Source: Lachnospiraceae bacterium
Lineage (GTDB): Bacteria; Bacillota; Clostridia; Lachnospirales; Lachnospiraceae
Reading direction: 5' to 3'
DNA: 64,000 bases
Assembly: GCA_024690605.1 (NCBI GenBank)
Contig: JAILOV010000078.1
Coordinates: forward strand, 17,288 to 81,287
Shown here: piece after piece, positions 56,382-63,999 of the stretch
Position numbering within the stretch: position 1 is the first letter of the stretch
Layout of the letters: every line of letters begins with the position of its first letter
Program-made: the position numbers and the translations under genes
Notes under the pieces: model-generated
The model's database searches: none
What the model saw: the letters and a program-made list of their open reading frames with translations, nothing else
What the model was told of the DNA's origin: nothing

Positions 56382-56427
56382 ATCTGTGATTTATTTCTTT
56401 CCGGGTGGGGGACCGACAGAAAAGAAC

Positions 56428-57606
56428 ATGAATTTTAAGAGCGTAAACTATTACGGTGTCGATATCGATACCTATCGGGAGTGCAGCGGACAGATCCGCT
56501 CGACGAACCGCAGACACATCGGGATCATCAATGTGTGGTTTATCCTGAACAACGCGATGTTCCTCATTTGTTCACTGGTCGGCTGGTTTGGTGTGGACAG
56601 ACGCAGCACCTCCATGTATGCCGTCTTTCTTTCCGCCGCGATGGTTTTCGAGCTTCTTCTGCTGATCTTCCGGGGTTTTTTTGACCGCTTCTGTTTTCTG
56701 GCACCCTATATCAGCATGACCATGCTAATGGCCTTCGGCATCGCGGCAAGCGTCCGGCAGGCCTACATGATGGCGGCGATGTATCTGGTGATGGTCGTGC
56801 TGTGTGCACTCTCCTATATCGATATCTTCGGCCGGGTGGCCGCGTTTCTGATCCTGAGCAGCGCAGCCTTCATTTATTCTTCTCATGTGAACAAACCGCA
56901 GTCCATTTATTATCAGGATGTTTATAACATCATTACGGTGCTGATCCTGGCCCTGATCCTCCACTATACCTTTCAGCGTGCGCGCATGGCGCAGTTTGAG
57001 ACTTTTCAGCGCAATCTGCAGATCTCGCAGGAGCTGGAGGTTCGCTCTTCGTTTGATGCGCTGACCTCACTTTTGAACCGCGGTCGGTTTTTCTCCATTG
57101 CGGGCAAGGTGCTCGCCGATGCGCACGAGGATGAGTATATTGCCGTCTGTCTGCTGGATCTGGACGGTTTCAAGCAGATCAACGACACGCTGGGACACCA
57201 GATGGGTGACAAGGTGATCCAGATCGCCGGCAGCACGATCCTTGATACGGTCGGCATCGACCTCTCGGAAAAATGGACCTTTACCGAAAGAGCGCTGCAG
57301 AACGGATACAGTCTTGCCGGACGCCTGGGCGGAGATGAGTTTATCGTGATGATCCGCGGCAAAAAAGACAAAACGGCCGTGCAGACTCTCCTGCAGGAGG
57401 TGCTGTCCTCCCTGAACACGGTGGACTTCGGTGATCTGCACGGCATCCACGCCTCCTTCGGGGTGACGGAGATCACCAAAGAGGATCATGATATGGACAC
57501 GGTTTACAACCGGGCGGATGACGCGCTTTATCAGTCCAAACGTGCCGGCAAGAACAAGATCACCTTTTACGATCCTGCAGAGGGAAAGGACGTGGCCAAT
57601 GGCTGA
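56428..57606 (+). CDS. Membrane diguanylate cyclase (GGDEF protein)
   Basis: The 392-residue protein has six predicted transmembrane helices (about 35-180) and a cytoplasmic GGDEF domain: L-T-S-L-L-N-R-G-R-F near 212, L-L-D-L-D-G-F-K-Q-I-N-D near 240 and intact G-G-D-E-F at 301-305. It should make cyclic di-GMP. No RxxD inhibitory site is found five residues before GGDEF. The start at 56428 lacks a strong Shine-Dalgarno. It overlaps the HD-domain gene by 8 bases, so the two products are made together. Confidence 0.9.
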   Translation: MNFKSVNYYGVDIDTYRECSGQIRSTNRRHIGIINVWFILNNAMFLICSLVGWFGVDRRSTSMYAVFLSAAMVFELLLLIFRGFFDRFCFLAPYISMTMLMAFGIAASVRQAYMMAAMYLVMVVLCALSYIDIFGRVAAFLILSSAAFIYSSHVNKPQSIYYQDVYNIITVLILALILHYTFQRARMAQFETFQRNLQISQELEVRSSFDALTSLLNRGRFFSIAGKVLADAHEDEYIAVCLLDLDGFKQINDTLGHQMGDKVIQIAGSTILDTVGIDLSEKWTFTERALQNGYSLAGRLGGDEFIVMIRGKKDKTAVQTLLQEVLSSLNTVDFGDLHGIHASFGVTEITKEDHDMDTVYNRADDALYQSKRAGKNKITFYDPAEGKDVANG

Positions 57607-58555
57607 CGTGCCGCGCGTCTTGCTGATATGCAGCATCATTCTGCTGCTTGTCGACATGGCGGTCGTGATCTGGTATTTCTATATGCAGAAGGATGTTGTG
57701 TCCGGCAACGAGGGAGCACGAAACGTGATCACGCTGATCGTGCTACTGGCACTGGCATCGTTTGCCTTTTCGTTCGGGCTGGTGATCTATCGCGATATCA
57801 ACAGTTCCCGGCTCGCCGCTTATGCGTTTGGCGGGGCGGCGCTCATGACGCTGTTAGTCTGCTGGTCCGTTGCAGAACTGGAGGGACAGAAACGGCGCGC
57901 CATGGAGACGGTCGAGACGATCGTGTCGATCCTTGAGGTTGAGAATGCCAGCCTTGACGGACATTCGATGCACGTTTACAACCTGACTATGCTGCTCTAT
58001 GATTATCTGCCTTACCGGATGAAGAGAAAGATCAACCGGGTGAACCTCTCGTATGCGTCACTCTTCATCGATCTCGGCAAATTGGGGATACCGGCGCGGG
58101 TCCTCAACAAGACCGGAAAGCTTCTGTCCGACGAGTGGGCGATCATGAAACGGCACCCGGAGATCTCTGCCAGGATCTTCGAGTCGATCCCTTCGTTTCA
58201 GGCGGTCCATGACTGGATCCTGTATCATCATGAACGCATGGACGGGAACGGATACTATCATAAAGCAGGCAGGGAGATCCCGCTGGCATCCCGCGTGATC
58301 ACGGTTGCGGACACCTATTCCTCGATCACGATGAACCGCTCTTTCAAGGCGTCGCTCTCCTATTCGGATGCGATGCTGGAGTTGAAGCTTGCCGCAGGAA
58401 CGCAGCTGGATCCGGAACTGGTCGAGATATTCAGTCAGATTCCGAGAAAACGGATCGAAGCGTGCTTTGAGGATGTCAGACAGCGTATGGCAAGATTTAA
58501 AGAGGAGGGTTTCCGCGAGGAGCCCGGCGGGGGAAATAAAGGAGAAAAGCAATGA
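57599..58555 (+). CDS. Membrane protein with a degenerate HD-GYP-like domain
   Basis: The 318-residue protein has three hydrophobic helices (about 6-27, 43-64, 73-90) and an HD-GYP-like domain: H122 in G-H-S-M-H-V, then F-I-D-L-G-K-L-G-I-P (156-165) where families have H-D-I-G-K, R-H-P-E near 185, and H-H-E-R-M-D-G-N-G-Y-Y (210-220) instead of ending GYP. The His of the HD pair is Ile157, so metal binding and c-di-GMP hydrolysis may be impaired. It could be a c-di-GMP sensor. GGAAAGGAC precedes the start; it is coupled to the genes on both sides. Confidence 0.8.
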   Translation: MADVPRVLLICSIILLLVDMAVVIWYFYMQKDVVSGNEGARNVITLIVLLALASFAFSFGLVIYRDINSSRLAAYAFGGAALMTLLVCWSVAELEGQKRRAMETVETIVSILEVENASLDGHSMHVYNLTMLLYDYLPYRMKRKINRVNLSYASLFIDLGKLGIPARVLNKTGKLLSDEWAIMKRHPEISARIFESIPSFQAVHDWILYHHERMDGNGYYHKAGREIPLASRVITVADTYSSITMNRSFKASLSYSDAMLELKLAAGTQLDPELVEIFSQIPRKRIEACFEDVRQRMARFKEEGFREEPGGGNKGEKQ

Positions 58556-59574
58556 AGAAACAGATTCTGTCCATGGTTATGGTGACCGCGATGCTTACGG
58601 CTGTGCTCGCGGGCTGTAGCGGAGGCGGAGCCAAGGCGGAGGCACCGACACCGGAGAAACCGCTGACGCTGAAGATCGGCGTGTCGACCGGTGACAGCGA
58701 TCCGCGCAATATCGCGGCCAGACAGTTCGCGGATGAGATCGCGGAAAAGAGCGGGGGAGCCGTGCTCGCGACGGTAAACGGAGGCGGCGTGCTCGGAAGC
58801 GACGCGGATCTCATCGACGCGGTGGCGCTGAAGTCCGGTAAAGTCGACATCGTGATCTCGGATGCTTCCAATTTTGCCAGTTATGAGCCCAAGATGGGCA
58901 TCTCGGCGCTGCCGTTCCTGTTCGATGATTTCGATACCGCATGGGCCTTCATGGACAGTGAGATCGAAACAGCCGCGGAAGACGGTCTGCTGAAGAACAA
59001 CTTCCGTGTGCTCACGCATTACTGCAACGGATTCCGCTGTGTGACCAATTCCAAGGGACCCATCAATTCCCCGGAGGACATGAAGGGTCTGGTCATCCGC
59101 ACGCCGGAGAACCCGATCATCATGGCCACCATGACGGCTTTGGGAGCAAACCCGCAGCCGCTCGGTTTTTCGGAACTCTATGCGGCGCTCCGTCAGGGTA
59201 CCTATGACGCACAGGAGAACCCCGTCCCCGTCATCTACAACAACAAGCTCTATGAAGTGCAGGAATATCTGTCGATCACGAATCATATCTATTCCGGTAT
59301 GTGCTTTGTGATCTCCGACGCCGTCTGGCAGTGTCTGTCCGAGGAGCAGCAGAGGATCGTACAGAATGCGGCTGTCGCTTCTTCCAAGACGGACCGGGAG
59401 ATGAACAGACAGCAGACCCAGGATCTCCTGACCAATCTGGTGGACGAGGGGATGAAGATCAACGAGCCGGATCTGGAGCCGTTTGCCGAAAAGACCGCTT
59501 CCGTGCTGGAATCGAACCGTTCCACCTATGGCGGGCTGATGAATGATCTGAAGGACTGGCTGGAAAAGCACTGA
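58552..59574 (+). CDS. TRAP-type solute-binding lipoprotein (DctP-like), orphan
   Basis: The 340-residue protein has a lipoprotein signal with L-A-G-C (about 19-22) and a DctP fold: G-V-S-T-G-D near 45, the central G-L-V-I-R-T-P-E-N-P with the family's carboxylate-binding Arg near 182, and E-L-Y-A-A-L-R-Q-G-T-Y-D-A-Q-E-N-P near 205-221. It binds an organic acid outside the cell. No DctQ or DctM membrane subunits are in the window. The ATG overlaps the HD gene's stop (AAAGGAG upstream), suggesting a sensor for the cyclase/HD pair. Confidence 0.88.
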   Translation: MKKQILSMVMVTAMLTAVLAGCSGGGAKAEAPTPEKPLTLKIGVSTGDSDPRNIAARQFADEIAEKSGGAVLATVNGGGVLGSDADLIDAVALKSGKVDIVISDASNFASYEPKMGISALPFLFDDFDTAWAFMDSEIETAAEDGLLKNNFRVLTHYCNGFRCVTNSKGPINSPEDMKGLVIRTPENPIIMATMTALGANPQPLGFSELYAALRQGTYDAQENPVPVIYNNKLYEVQEYLSITNHIYSGMCFVISDAVWQCLSEEQQRIVQNAAVASSKTDREMNRQQTQDLLTNLVDEGMKINEPDLEPFAEKTASVLESNRSTYGGLMNDLKDWLEKH

Positions 59575-59609
59575 TCGAAACGGATAAAGGATCAGCGGAA
59601 GATCAACAG

Positions 59610-59645
59610 AAACGGGGGATGAGCCGGTGCGCATCCCCCGTTTTC
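59610..59645 (+). terminator. Rho-independent terminator of the GGDEF-HD-DctP operon
   Basis: AAACGGGGGATG pairs with CATCCCCCGTTT (12 bp) around a loop of about 10 bases, followed by a T-run. Read on the other strand it could also stop leftward rubrerythrin transcripts. Confidence 0.85.
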
Positions 59646-59670
59646 AATATCTGTGGCAGGAACCGTTCTG

Positions 59671-60210
59671 TTATTTGAAATACCTGTCGTGCAGTCCCTT
59701 GAACGCCTTGCCGTGTCTGGCCTCATCGCGGGCCATCTCATGGACGGTGTCATGGATCGCATCCAGATCCAGCGCCTTGGCTCGCTTTGCGAGATCCACC
59801 TTGCCGGCGGTGGCGCCGTTCTCGGCATCGATCCGCATCTCTAGATTTTTCTTTGTGGAATCCGTGAGCACTTCACCGAGGAGTTCCGCAAATTTGGCGG
59901 CGTGCTCGGCCTCTTCCCAGGCGGCTTTGGCATAGTAATCGCCGATCTCCGGATAACCTTCGCGATAAGCCTGACGGCTCATGGCGAGATACATGCCGAC
60001 CTCGGAGCATTCGCCGTTGAAATTCGCACGGAGATCATTGAGGATATCCTCCGGTACACCTTTGGCAACACCGACCACGTGCTCGGCGGCCCAGACAAGA
60101 TCATCGCCCTGCTTCGTGAACTTCTCCTTCGGTGCCTTGCAGACAGGGCACTGCTCCGGAGGCGTGTCGCCCTCATGCACATAGCCGCATACCTGACATA
60201 CCCATTTCAT
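59671..60210 (-). CDS. Reverse rubrerythrin (N-terminal rubredoxin, C-terminal di-iron domain)
   Basis: The 179-residue protein has an N-terminal rubredoxin-like site C-Q-V-C-G-Y ... C-P-V-C (residues 5-8 and 21-24) and a four-helix di-iron domain with [16 protein letters not shown] and D-E-A-R-H-G-K. This domain order is the reverse of classical rubrerythrin, as in clostridial oxygen-detoxifying proteins. It reduces peroxide or oxygen using NAD(P)H-linked electrons. AAAGGAGATGCGGCT precedes the ATG. Confidence 0.93.
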   Translation of the reverse strand: MKWVCQVCGYVHEGDTPPEQCPVCKAPKEKFTKQGDDLVWAAEHVVGVAKGVPEDILNDLRANFNGECSEVGMYLAMSRQAYREGYPEIGDYYAKAAWEEAEHAAKFAELLGEVLTDSTKKNLEMRIDAENGATAGKVDLAKRAKALDLDAIHDTVHEMARDEARHGKAFKGLHDRYFK

Positions 60211-60280
60211 AGCCGCATCTCCTTTCCCGTTTGAAATGTGCGCCGTTGTTTTAAAGGCGCGCTTCCCGCATTTCTCTCTC

Positions 60281-60309
60281 ATTATAACAGATAAATGAAA
60301 TCGGTGAAA
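60281..60309 (-). promoter_or_regulatory. Rubrerythrin promoter
   Basis: Minus-strand TTTCAC (60304-60309), 17 bp, TATAAT (60281-60286). The -10 is perfect; the -35 is weak. Confidence 0.5.
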
Positions 60310-60317
60310 GGTGTTTG

Positions 60318-60346
60318 TTTACTTTATTTTGGCGGCGTTGTAAAAT
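60318..60346 (+). promoter_or_regulatory. luxS-mtnN promoter
   Basis: TTTACT (60318-60323), 17 bp, TAAAAT (60341-60346). A 12-bp palindrome TTCACATGTGAA (60362-60373) lies in the leader before the Shine-Dalgarno, where a regulator could bind. Confidence 0.55.
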
Positions 60347-60389
60347 AGGAATCGCAGTGTTTTCACATGTGAAGAAAGGGGCACCGATT

Positions 60390-60866
60390 ATGGAAAAAAT
60401 CGCGAGTTTTCAGATCAATCACCTGGAGCTTCTGCCGGGCATCTATGTTTCCCGCAAGGACAAGGTCGGCGCGGAGACGATCACGACCTTTGATATCCGG
60501 ATGCACGCACCGAACCGGGAACCGGTCATGAACACGGCGGAAATGCACACGATCGAGCATCTGGGAGCGACATTCCTGAGAAATGACCCGGAATGGGGCC
60601 CGAAGGTGATCTATGTCGGCCCGATGGGTTGCCGCACGGGCTGCTACATTCTTTTTGCCGGCGACCTGGAGCCCCGTGATATCGCGCCGATCATCACCCG
60701 CATGTTTGAGTTCATCCGTGATTTCGAAGGCGAGATCCCGGGTGCCGCTGCGCATGACTGCGGCAACTATCTCGATCACAATCTGGCGATGACGCAGTAT
60801 GAGGCAAGAAAATATCTGGAGACCCTCTATCATCTCGAAGAGAAGAACATGGTCTATCCGAAGTAG
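60390..60866 (+). CDS. luxS: S-ribosylhomocysteine lyase LuxS
   Basis: The 158-residue metalloenzyme has the metal site H-T-I-E-H-L near 54 (HxxEH), the catalytic Cys in M-G-C-R-T-G-C near 80-86, and a later C-G-N-Y with the third ligand. It converts S-ribosylhomocysteine to homocysteine and the AI-2 precursor DPD. The start at 60390 has GAAAGGGG upstream and matches the family M-E-K-I-A-S-F. It is followed by mtnN, giving a complete methyl-cycle pair. Confidence 0.96.
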   Translation: MEKIASFQINHLELLPGIYVSRKDKVGAETITTFDIRMHAPNREPVMNTAEMHTIEHLGATFLRNDPEWGPKVIYVGPMGCRTGCYILFAGDLEPRDIAPIITRMFEFIRDFEGEIPGAAAHDCGNYLDHNLAMTQYEARKYLETLYHLEEKNMVYPK

Positions 60867-60919
60867 GAAACAGAAACGGGATGTTTCCCGATGCAAAGGG
60901 TTCACAGGAGAAAGGGACT

Positions 60920-61633
60920 ATGACAGAAAAATACGGTATCATCGGTGCGATGGAGGTGGAGATCCAGACGCTTCTTTCCGCGCTGAACGCAGGGAGGACG
61001 CTCAATCGCGCATCCATGGAATTTCATGAAGGCACGATCGGCGGTACGGACGTTGTCGTGGTGAAGAGCGGTGTTGCCAAGGTGAATGCCGGGATCTGTG
61101 TACAGATCCTTGCGGATGAGTTTCATGTGACGCACGTGATCAACACGGGCGTCGCCGGATCGCTGGACGCGACGATCAACATCGGTGATATCGTGCTCTC
61201 GACCGATGCGTGCTACCACGATGTCGACGCGACCGTTTTCGGGTATCAACCCGGTGAAGTGCCGCAGATGGGACGTTTGGAGTTCCCCGCCGATGCCGGT
61301 CTCAGAGAGAAGTTGAAGACCGCGATCACAGAGAGCGCTCCCGATATCGGTGTTTTTACCGGTCGTGTGGTCAGCGGCGACCAGTTTATCGCTGACGGCG
61401 ACAGGAAGAAGAAGATCCGCGACACATGGAACGGTCTCTGCTGTGAGATGGAGGGAGCGGCGATCGCGCAGGCGTGTTTTCTGAATGACATCCCCTTCTG
61501 CATCGTGCGCGCCATATCTGACAAGGCGGACGGCAGCGATGTGGTCGATTATCCCGTCTTCGAAAAGAAGGCGGCCAGAGACTGTGCCGCGCTCGTGCGC
61601 GCGTTTTTGGAGAAACAGGCAAAGAGCGGCTGA
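60920..61633 (+). CDS. mtnN: 5'-methylthioadenosine/S-adenosylhomocysteine nucleosidase
   Basis: The 237-residue enzyme begins I-G-I-I-G-A-M-E-V-E-I (Y-G-I-I here) with the catalytic-site Glu. It has G-V-A-K-V-N-A near 50, N-T-G-V-A-G-S near 75 and E-M-E-G-A-A-I-A-Q near 173, plus the catalytic Asp in I-S-D-K-A-D. It produces S-ribosylhomocysteine for LuxS. GGAGAAAGG lies before the ATG. Its last 85 bp are also covered, antisense, by the DUF6431 frame. Confidence 0.95.
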   Translation: MTEKYGIIGAMEVEIQTLLSALNAGRTLNRASMEFHEGTIGGTDVVVVKSGVAKVNAGICVQILADEFHVTHVINTGVAGSLDATINIGDIVLSTDACYHDVDATVFGYQPGEVPQMGRLEFPADAGLREKLKTAITESAPDIGVFTGRVVSGDQFIADGDRKKKIRDTWNGLCCEMEGAAIAQACFLNDIPFCIVRAISDKADGSDVVDYPVFEKKAARDCAALVRAFLEKQAKSG

Positions 61634-62016
61634 TCTTCCAGATTGACAAAGCCGTCACCGGCCCATTCATGCCAGCGGGAGATGGTCGTGTCACACGGAT
61701 AATCGATCAGAGCAAGTTCCGCGGGAGGGATGCGGTTCTCCACGATATCGAGGATCACATCGGAGAGGTATTGCTTGAAGGGGCAGAGGATCAGGGGCAG
61801 CATGCGGTGCAGCTTGTTACAGCTTTCACAGCGTCCGCGCGGGATGAGGACCCGGAACCTTTCCCCGCCGGTTTTCCGGTAGCGGCGGTCCACACTGTCA
61901 CGATAGATCAGATGGTTCCGTCCGCAGTTGGGACAAAGCGGCAGATCTTCGCTGAGGATACGAACAGAATCTCCGTTATTGACAACTTCCGTCTGAAAAG
62001 AGTAAAGGATTACCAT
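61549..62016 (-). pseudogene. DUF6431-type zinc-ribbon protein, probable mobile-element remnant
   Basis: The frame is 155 codons. A zinc-ribbon pair C-P-N-C-G (about 28-32) and C-E-S-C-N (about 62-66) is followed by helices ending T-T-I-S-R-W-H-E-W, a pattern I associate with DUF6431, a family of small transposase-like proteins in clostridia. The last 28 codons (below 61633) are antisense to mtnN and look unlike the family, so the original 3' end is probably lost. The ATG lies in the loop of a strong hairpin. No terminal repeats or partner transposase are visible. Confidence 0.6.
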
Positions 62017-62029
62017 TCAGTAATCCTTT
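62004..62029. terminator. Perfect hairpin over the DUF6431 start, terminator-like
   Basis: AAAGGATTAC / GTAATCCTTT is a perfect 10-bp stem with a 6-base loop. On the minus strand it follows the DHH gene and is trailed by ACTCTTTT, so it may end DHH transcripts. It also buries the AAAGGA Shine-Dalgarno of the DUF6431 frame, with the ATG in the loop. Confidence 0.6.
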
Positions 62030-62081
62030 CTTTTACGGTTCTTTGTGTTTTGATCATTATGTCAGGTTTTGCCGGGAAGAT

Positions 62082-63008
62082 CTATTCGTTAAAATACTGC
62101 AGGATGTCGGGCAGCAGATTGTCCACCTTGTCGTTGTCGAGCTGACAGGTGCCGGCGTTCTTGTGACCGCCGCCGCCGTACTTCAGGCAGATCTCGGCGA
62201 TATTCTTGTCGACATCGGGGCTGTCCTTGAAAATGGATTTGCCGATCATGACGGCCGTATTCTGCTTCTTGAAGCCCCATGCCACATGGATGGAGAAATA
62301 GGCATCCGGATACATGGTGTAGATCAGGAAGCGGTTGCCGGAGTAGATCGGATCCTCGTCGCGCAGATCGACGATCACGCAGCGACCCTCCTGGCGGGAA
62401 ACCCGCTCCAGCTGAGCCATGAACTGTTTCTGCTGGGCGAAATACATCTCCACACGCTCCTTGACATCGGGAAGCTGCAGGACATCCTCGATCGGATGAT
62501 CCAGACAGTAGTCGATCAGCTCCATCATCAGCTGATAATTGGAGATGCGGAAATCGTGGAAGCGGCCGAGACCCGTGCGGGCATCCATAAGGAAATTCAT
62601 CAGCACCCAGTCCTTGGGATCCTTGACTTCGTCGATGGTGAAATCGGCGCTGTCACCCTTATCCACCGCTTCCATGATCTCGTCGGAAATGCGGTGCAGA
62701 TCATATTTTTCCTTATAATAATTGTAGACCACACGGGCAGCCGACTTGGCTTCCCCTTCGATGATCCAGGTGCCGCGGCCCACAGCATCGGAATTACGGG
62801 AGAGCTCGGATTCGTGATGATCAAAGCAAAGACCGACGCGGGGATCATAGGGCAGATTGGTCGTGATGTCATTCTCATTGAGATCGATCTTGCCGTCCTG
62901 CACATCCTTGGGATGAACAAATTTGATCTCATCCACGAGATTGATCTCTTTCAGGATCATGGCGCAGACAAGGCCGTCAAAATCGCTTCGTGTCACCAAT
63001 CGCATCAT
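62082..63008 (-). CDS. DHH-family phosphoesterase (exopolyphosphatase/NrnA-like)
   Basis: The 308-residue protein has R-S-D-F-D-G-L near 6-12 (first metal motif), the DHH-type motif F-D-H-H-E-S near 62, and the C-terminal DHHA1 substrate loop G-G-G-G-H-K-N-A-G-T near 286. It hydrolyses phosphodiester or polyphosphate bonds; similar proteins act on nanoRNA or cyclic dinucleotides, so a link to c-di-GMP breakdown is conceivable but unproven. The ATG at 63008 follows AGGAGGGTGCTT; the adjacent ATG at 63005 is also possible. Confidence 0.88.
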   Translation of the reverse strand: MMRLVTRSDFDGLVCAMILKEINLVDEIKFVHPKDVQDGKIDLNENDITTNLPYDPRVGLCFDHHESELSRNSDAVGRGTWIIEGEAKSAARVVYNYYKEKYDLHRISDEIMEAVDKGDSADFTIDEVKDPKDWVLMNFLMDARTGLGRFHDFRISNYQLMMELIDYCLDHPIEDVLQLPDVKERVEMYFAQQKQFMAQLERVSRQEGRCVIVDLRDEDPIYSGNRFLIYTMYPDAYFSIHVAWGFKKQNTAVMIGKSIFKDSPDVDKNIAEICLKYGGGGHKNAGTCQLDNDKVDNLLPDILQYFNE

Positions 63009-63047
63009 AAGCACCCTCCTAGGTTTATGTCAGAAACGAACAAGAAT

Positions 63048-63077
63048 ATTATATTTCACCTGCGCGGGTTTTTGCAA
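63048..63077 (-). promoter_or_regulatory. Promoter of the DHH phosphoesterase gene
   Basis: Minus-strand TTGCAA (63072-63077), 18 bp, TATAAT (63048-63053), 40 bp before the start. Confidence 0.6.
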
Positions 63078-63084
63078 GAGGGAG

Positions 63085-63834
63085 TTACTGCCCCTCGTTA
63101 CCGGTGAGAAGCAGGCAGGGCTCTCTGTTCATGACCGCCCGAATGTAATCCGCGGCATCGGCGAGGGGGCGTTTGAACGCCATGCCGCCCAACAGCAGAT
63201 CGATGCGGTGGATATCGGAGCCGGCCGTTCTCGGGAAATCATGCTCTGCGGCATAGGCTTCGGCGCGTTCGTCAAAGGCGGGATCGTTGTGCGCGGCACT
63301 GAAGCGGCTGCAGTGCGTCGCGTTGACCGTTTCCACCGCATCCACGGCATCCGGGAACAGACGTACCTCGGGAATGTAACTCTCCTCCCGGAACGGATGA
63401 CAGTGCACGACCATGCCGCCGCTTTCGTGGACCAGGCGGAACTGCTCCTCGATCGAACAGTCACGGATCTCCGGATGATCGAGCAGCCATTCCTTTGACA
63501 GACCGTTGATCAGAAACTCCGTTCCGTGATAGCAGGATTCCCAGCCGAAGAAAACCTGCAGCCCGATGCGGTCGCCTTCCTGTTTTGCGTGTTCAAAGCC
63601 CCGGCAGAAACTGTCGACCCAGTTCTCCCACGGAAGACTGCGGTCAACAGCGGTGTTGCCGTGGACGAAGTGATCGGTCACGATGATGCCCGTATAGCCC
63701 GCTTCCTTGCAGAACCGCGCCATGTCCGCGCCGGAGGACCGGGCACAGGCACTTGCCTCACAGGTGTGCAGATGGGTCTCATAGACATAGGGATATTCGG
63801 GATCGATGTGCAGCCGTCGCATTTCGCCGGACAT
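63085..63834 (-). CDS. PHP-domain metal-dependent phosphoesterase
   Basis: The 249-residue protein has the PHP motifs in order: E-T-H-L-H-T near 18 (motif 1), V-T-D-H-F near 52 (motif 2), V-V-H-C-H-P-F near 140 (motif 3) and G-S-D-I-H near 205 (motif 4). These bind two or three metal ions. The family includes nucleoside phosphate and oligoribonucleotide phosphatases; the substrate is not identifiable. GAAAGGAGCCTCC precedes the ATG at 63834. Confidence 0.9.
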   Translation of the reverse strand: MSGEMRRLHIDPEYPYVYETHLHTCEASACARSSGADMARFCKEAGYTGIIVTDHFVHGNTAVDRSLPWENWVDSFCRGFEHAKQEGDRIGLQVFFGWESCYHGTEFLINGLSKEWLLDHPEIRDCSIEEQFRLVHESGGMVVHCHPFREESYIPEVRLFPDAVDAVETVNATHCSRFSAAHNDPAFDERAEAYAAEHDFPRTAGSDIHRIDLLLGGMAFKRPLADAADYIRAVMNREPCLLLTGNEGQ

Positions 63835-63872
63835 GGAGGCTCCTTTCTGATGATTGACGAATCCTGTGACAT

Positions 63873-63901
63873 TTGATAGAATATTTAGCGCTGATATTAT
63901 A
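63873..63901. promoter_or_regulatory. Overlapping divergent promoters of tRNA-Ser and the PHP gene
   Basis: On the plus strand TTGATA (63873-63878), 16 bp, TATTAT (63895-63900) points at tRNA-Ser. On the minus strand TATAAT (63896-63901) points at the PHP gene with a possible TTGGGT -35 (63919-63924) lying inside the tRNA. The two -10 boxes occupy the same bases. Confidence 0.5.
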
Positions 63902-63910
63902 GCACAACCT

Positions 63911-63999
63911 GGAGTTGTACCCAAGTGGTTGTAAGGGACCGCACTCGAAATGCGGCAGGCCGGGCGACCGGCGCGAGGGTTCGAATCCCTCCAACTCCG
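63911..63999 (+). tRNA. tRNA-Ser (anticodon CGA)
   Basis: The 89-base class II tRNA has acceptor GGAGTTG/CAACTCC, an anticodon stem CCGCA/TGCGG with loop CTCGAAA (CGA at 34-36), a long variable arm GGCCGGGCGACCGGC and T arm GAGGG-TTCGAAT-CCCTC. The discriminator is G. It reads UCG and ends one base from the window edge. Confidence 0.95.

Noticed and set aside
61549..62029. Complete insertion sequence
   Set aside because: There are no terminal inverted repeats, target duplications or DDE transposase; only the DUF6431 fragment is present.
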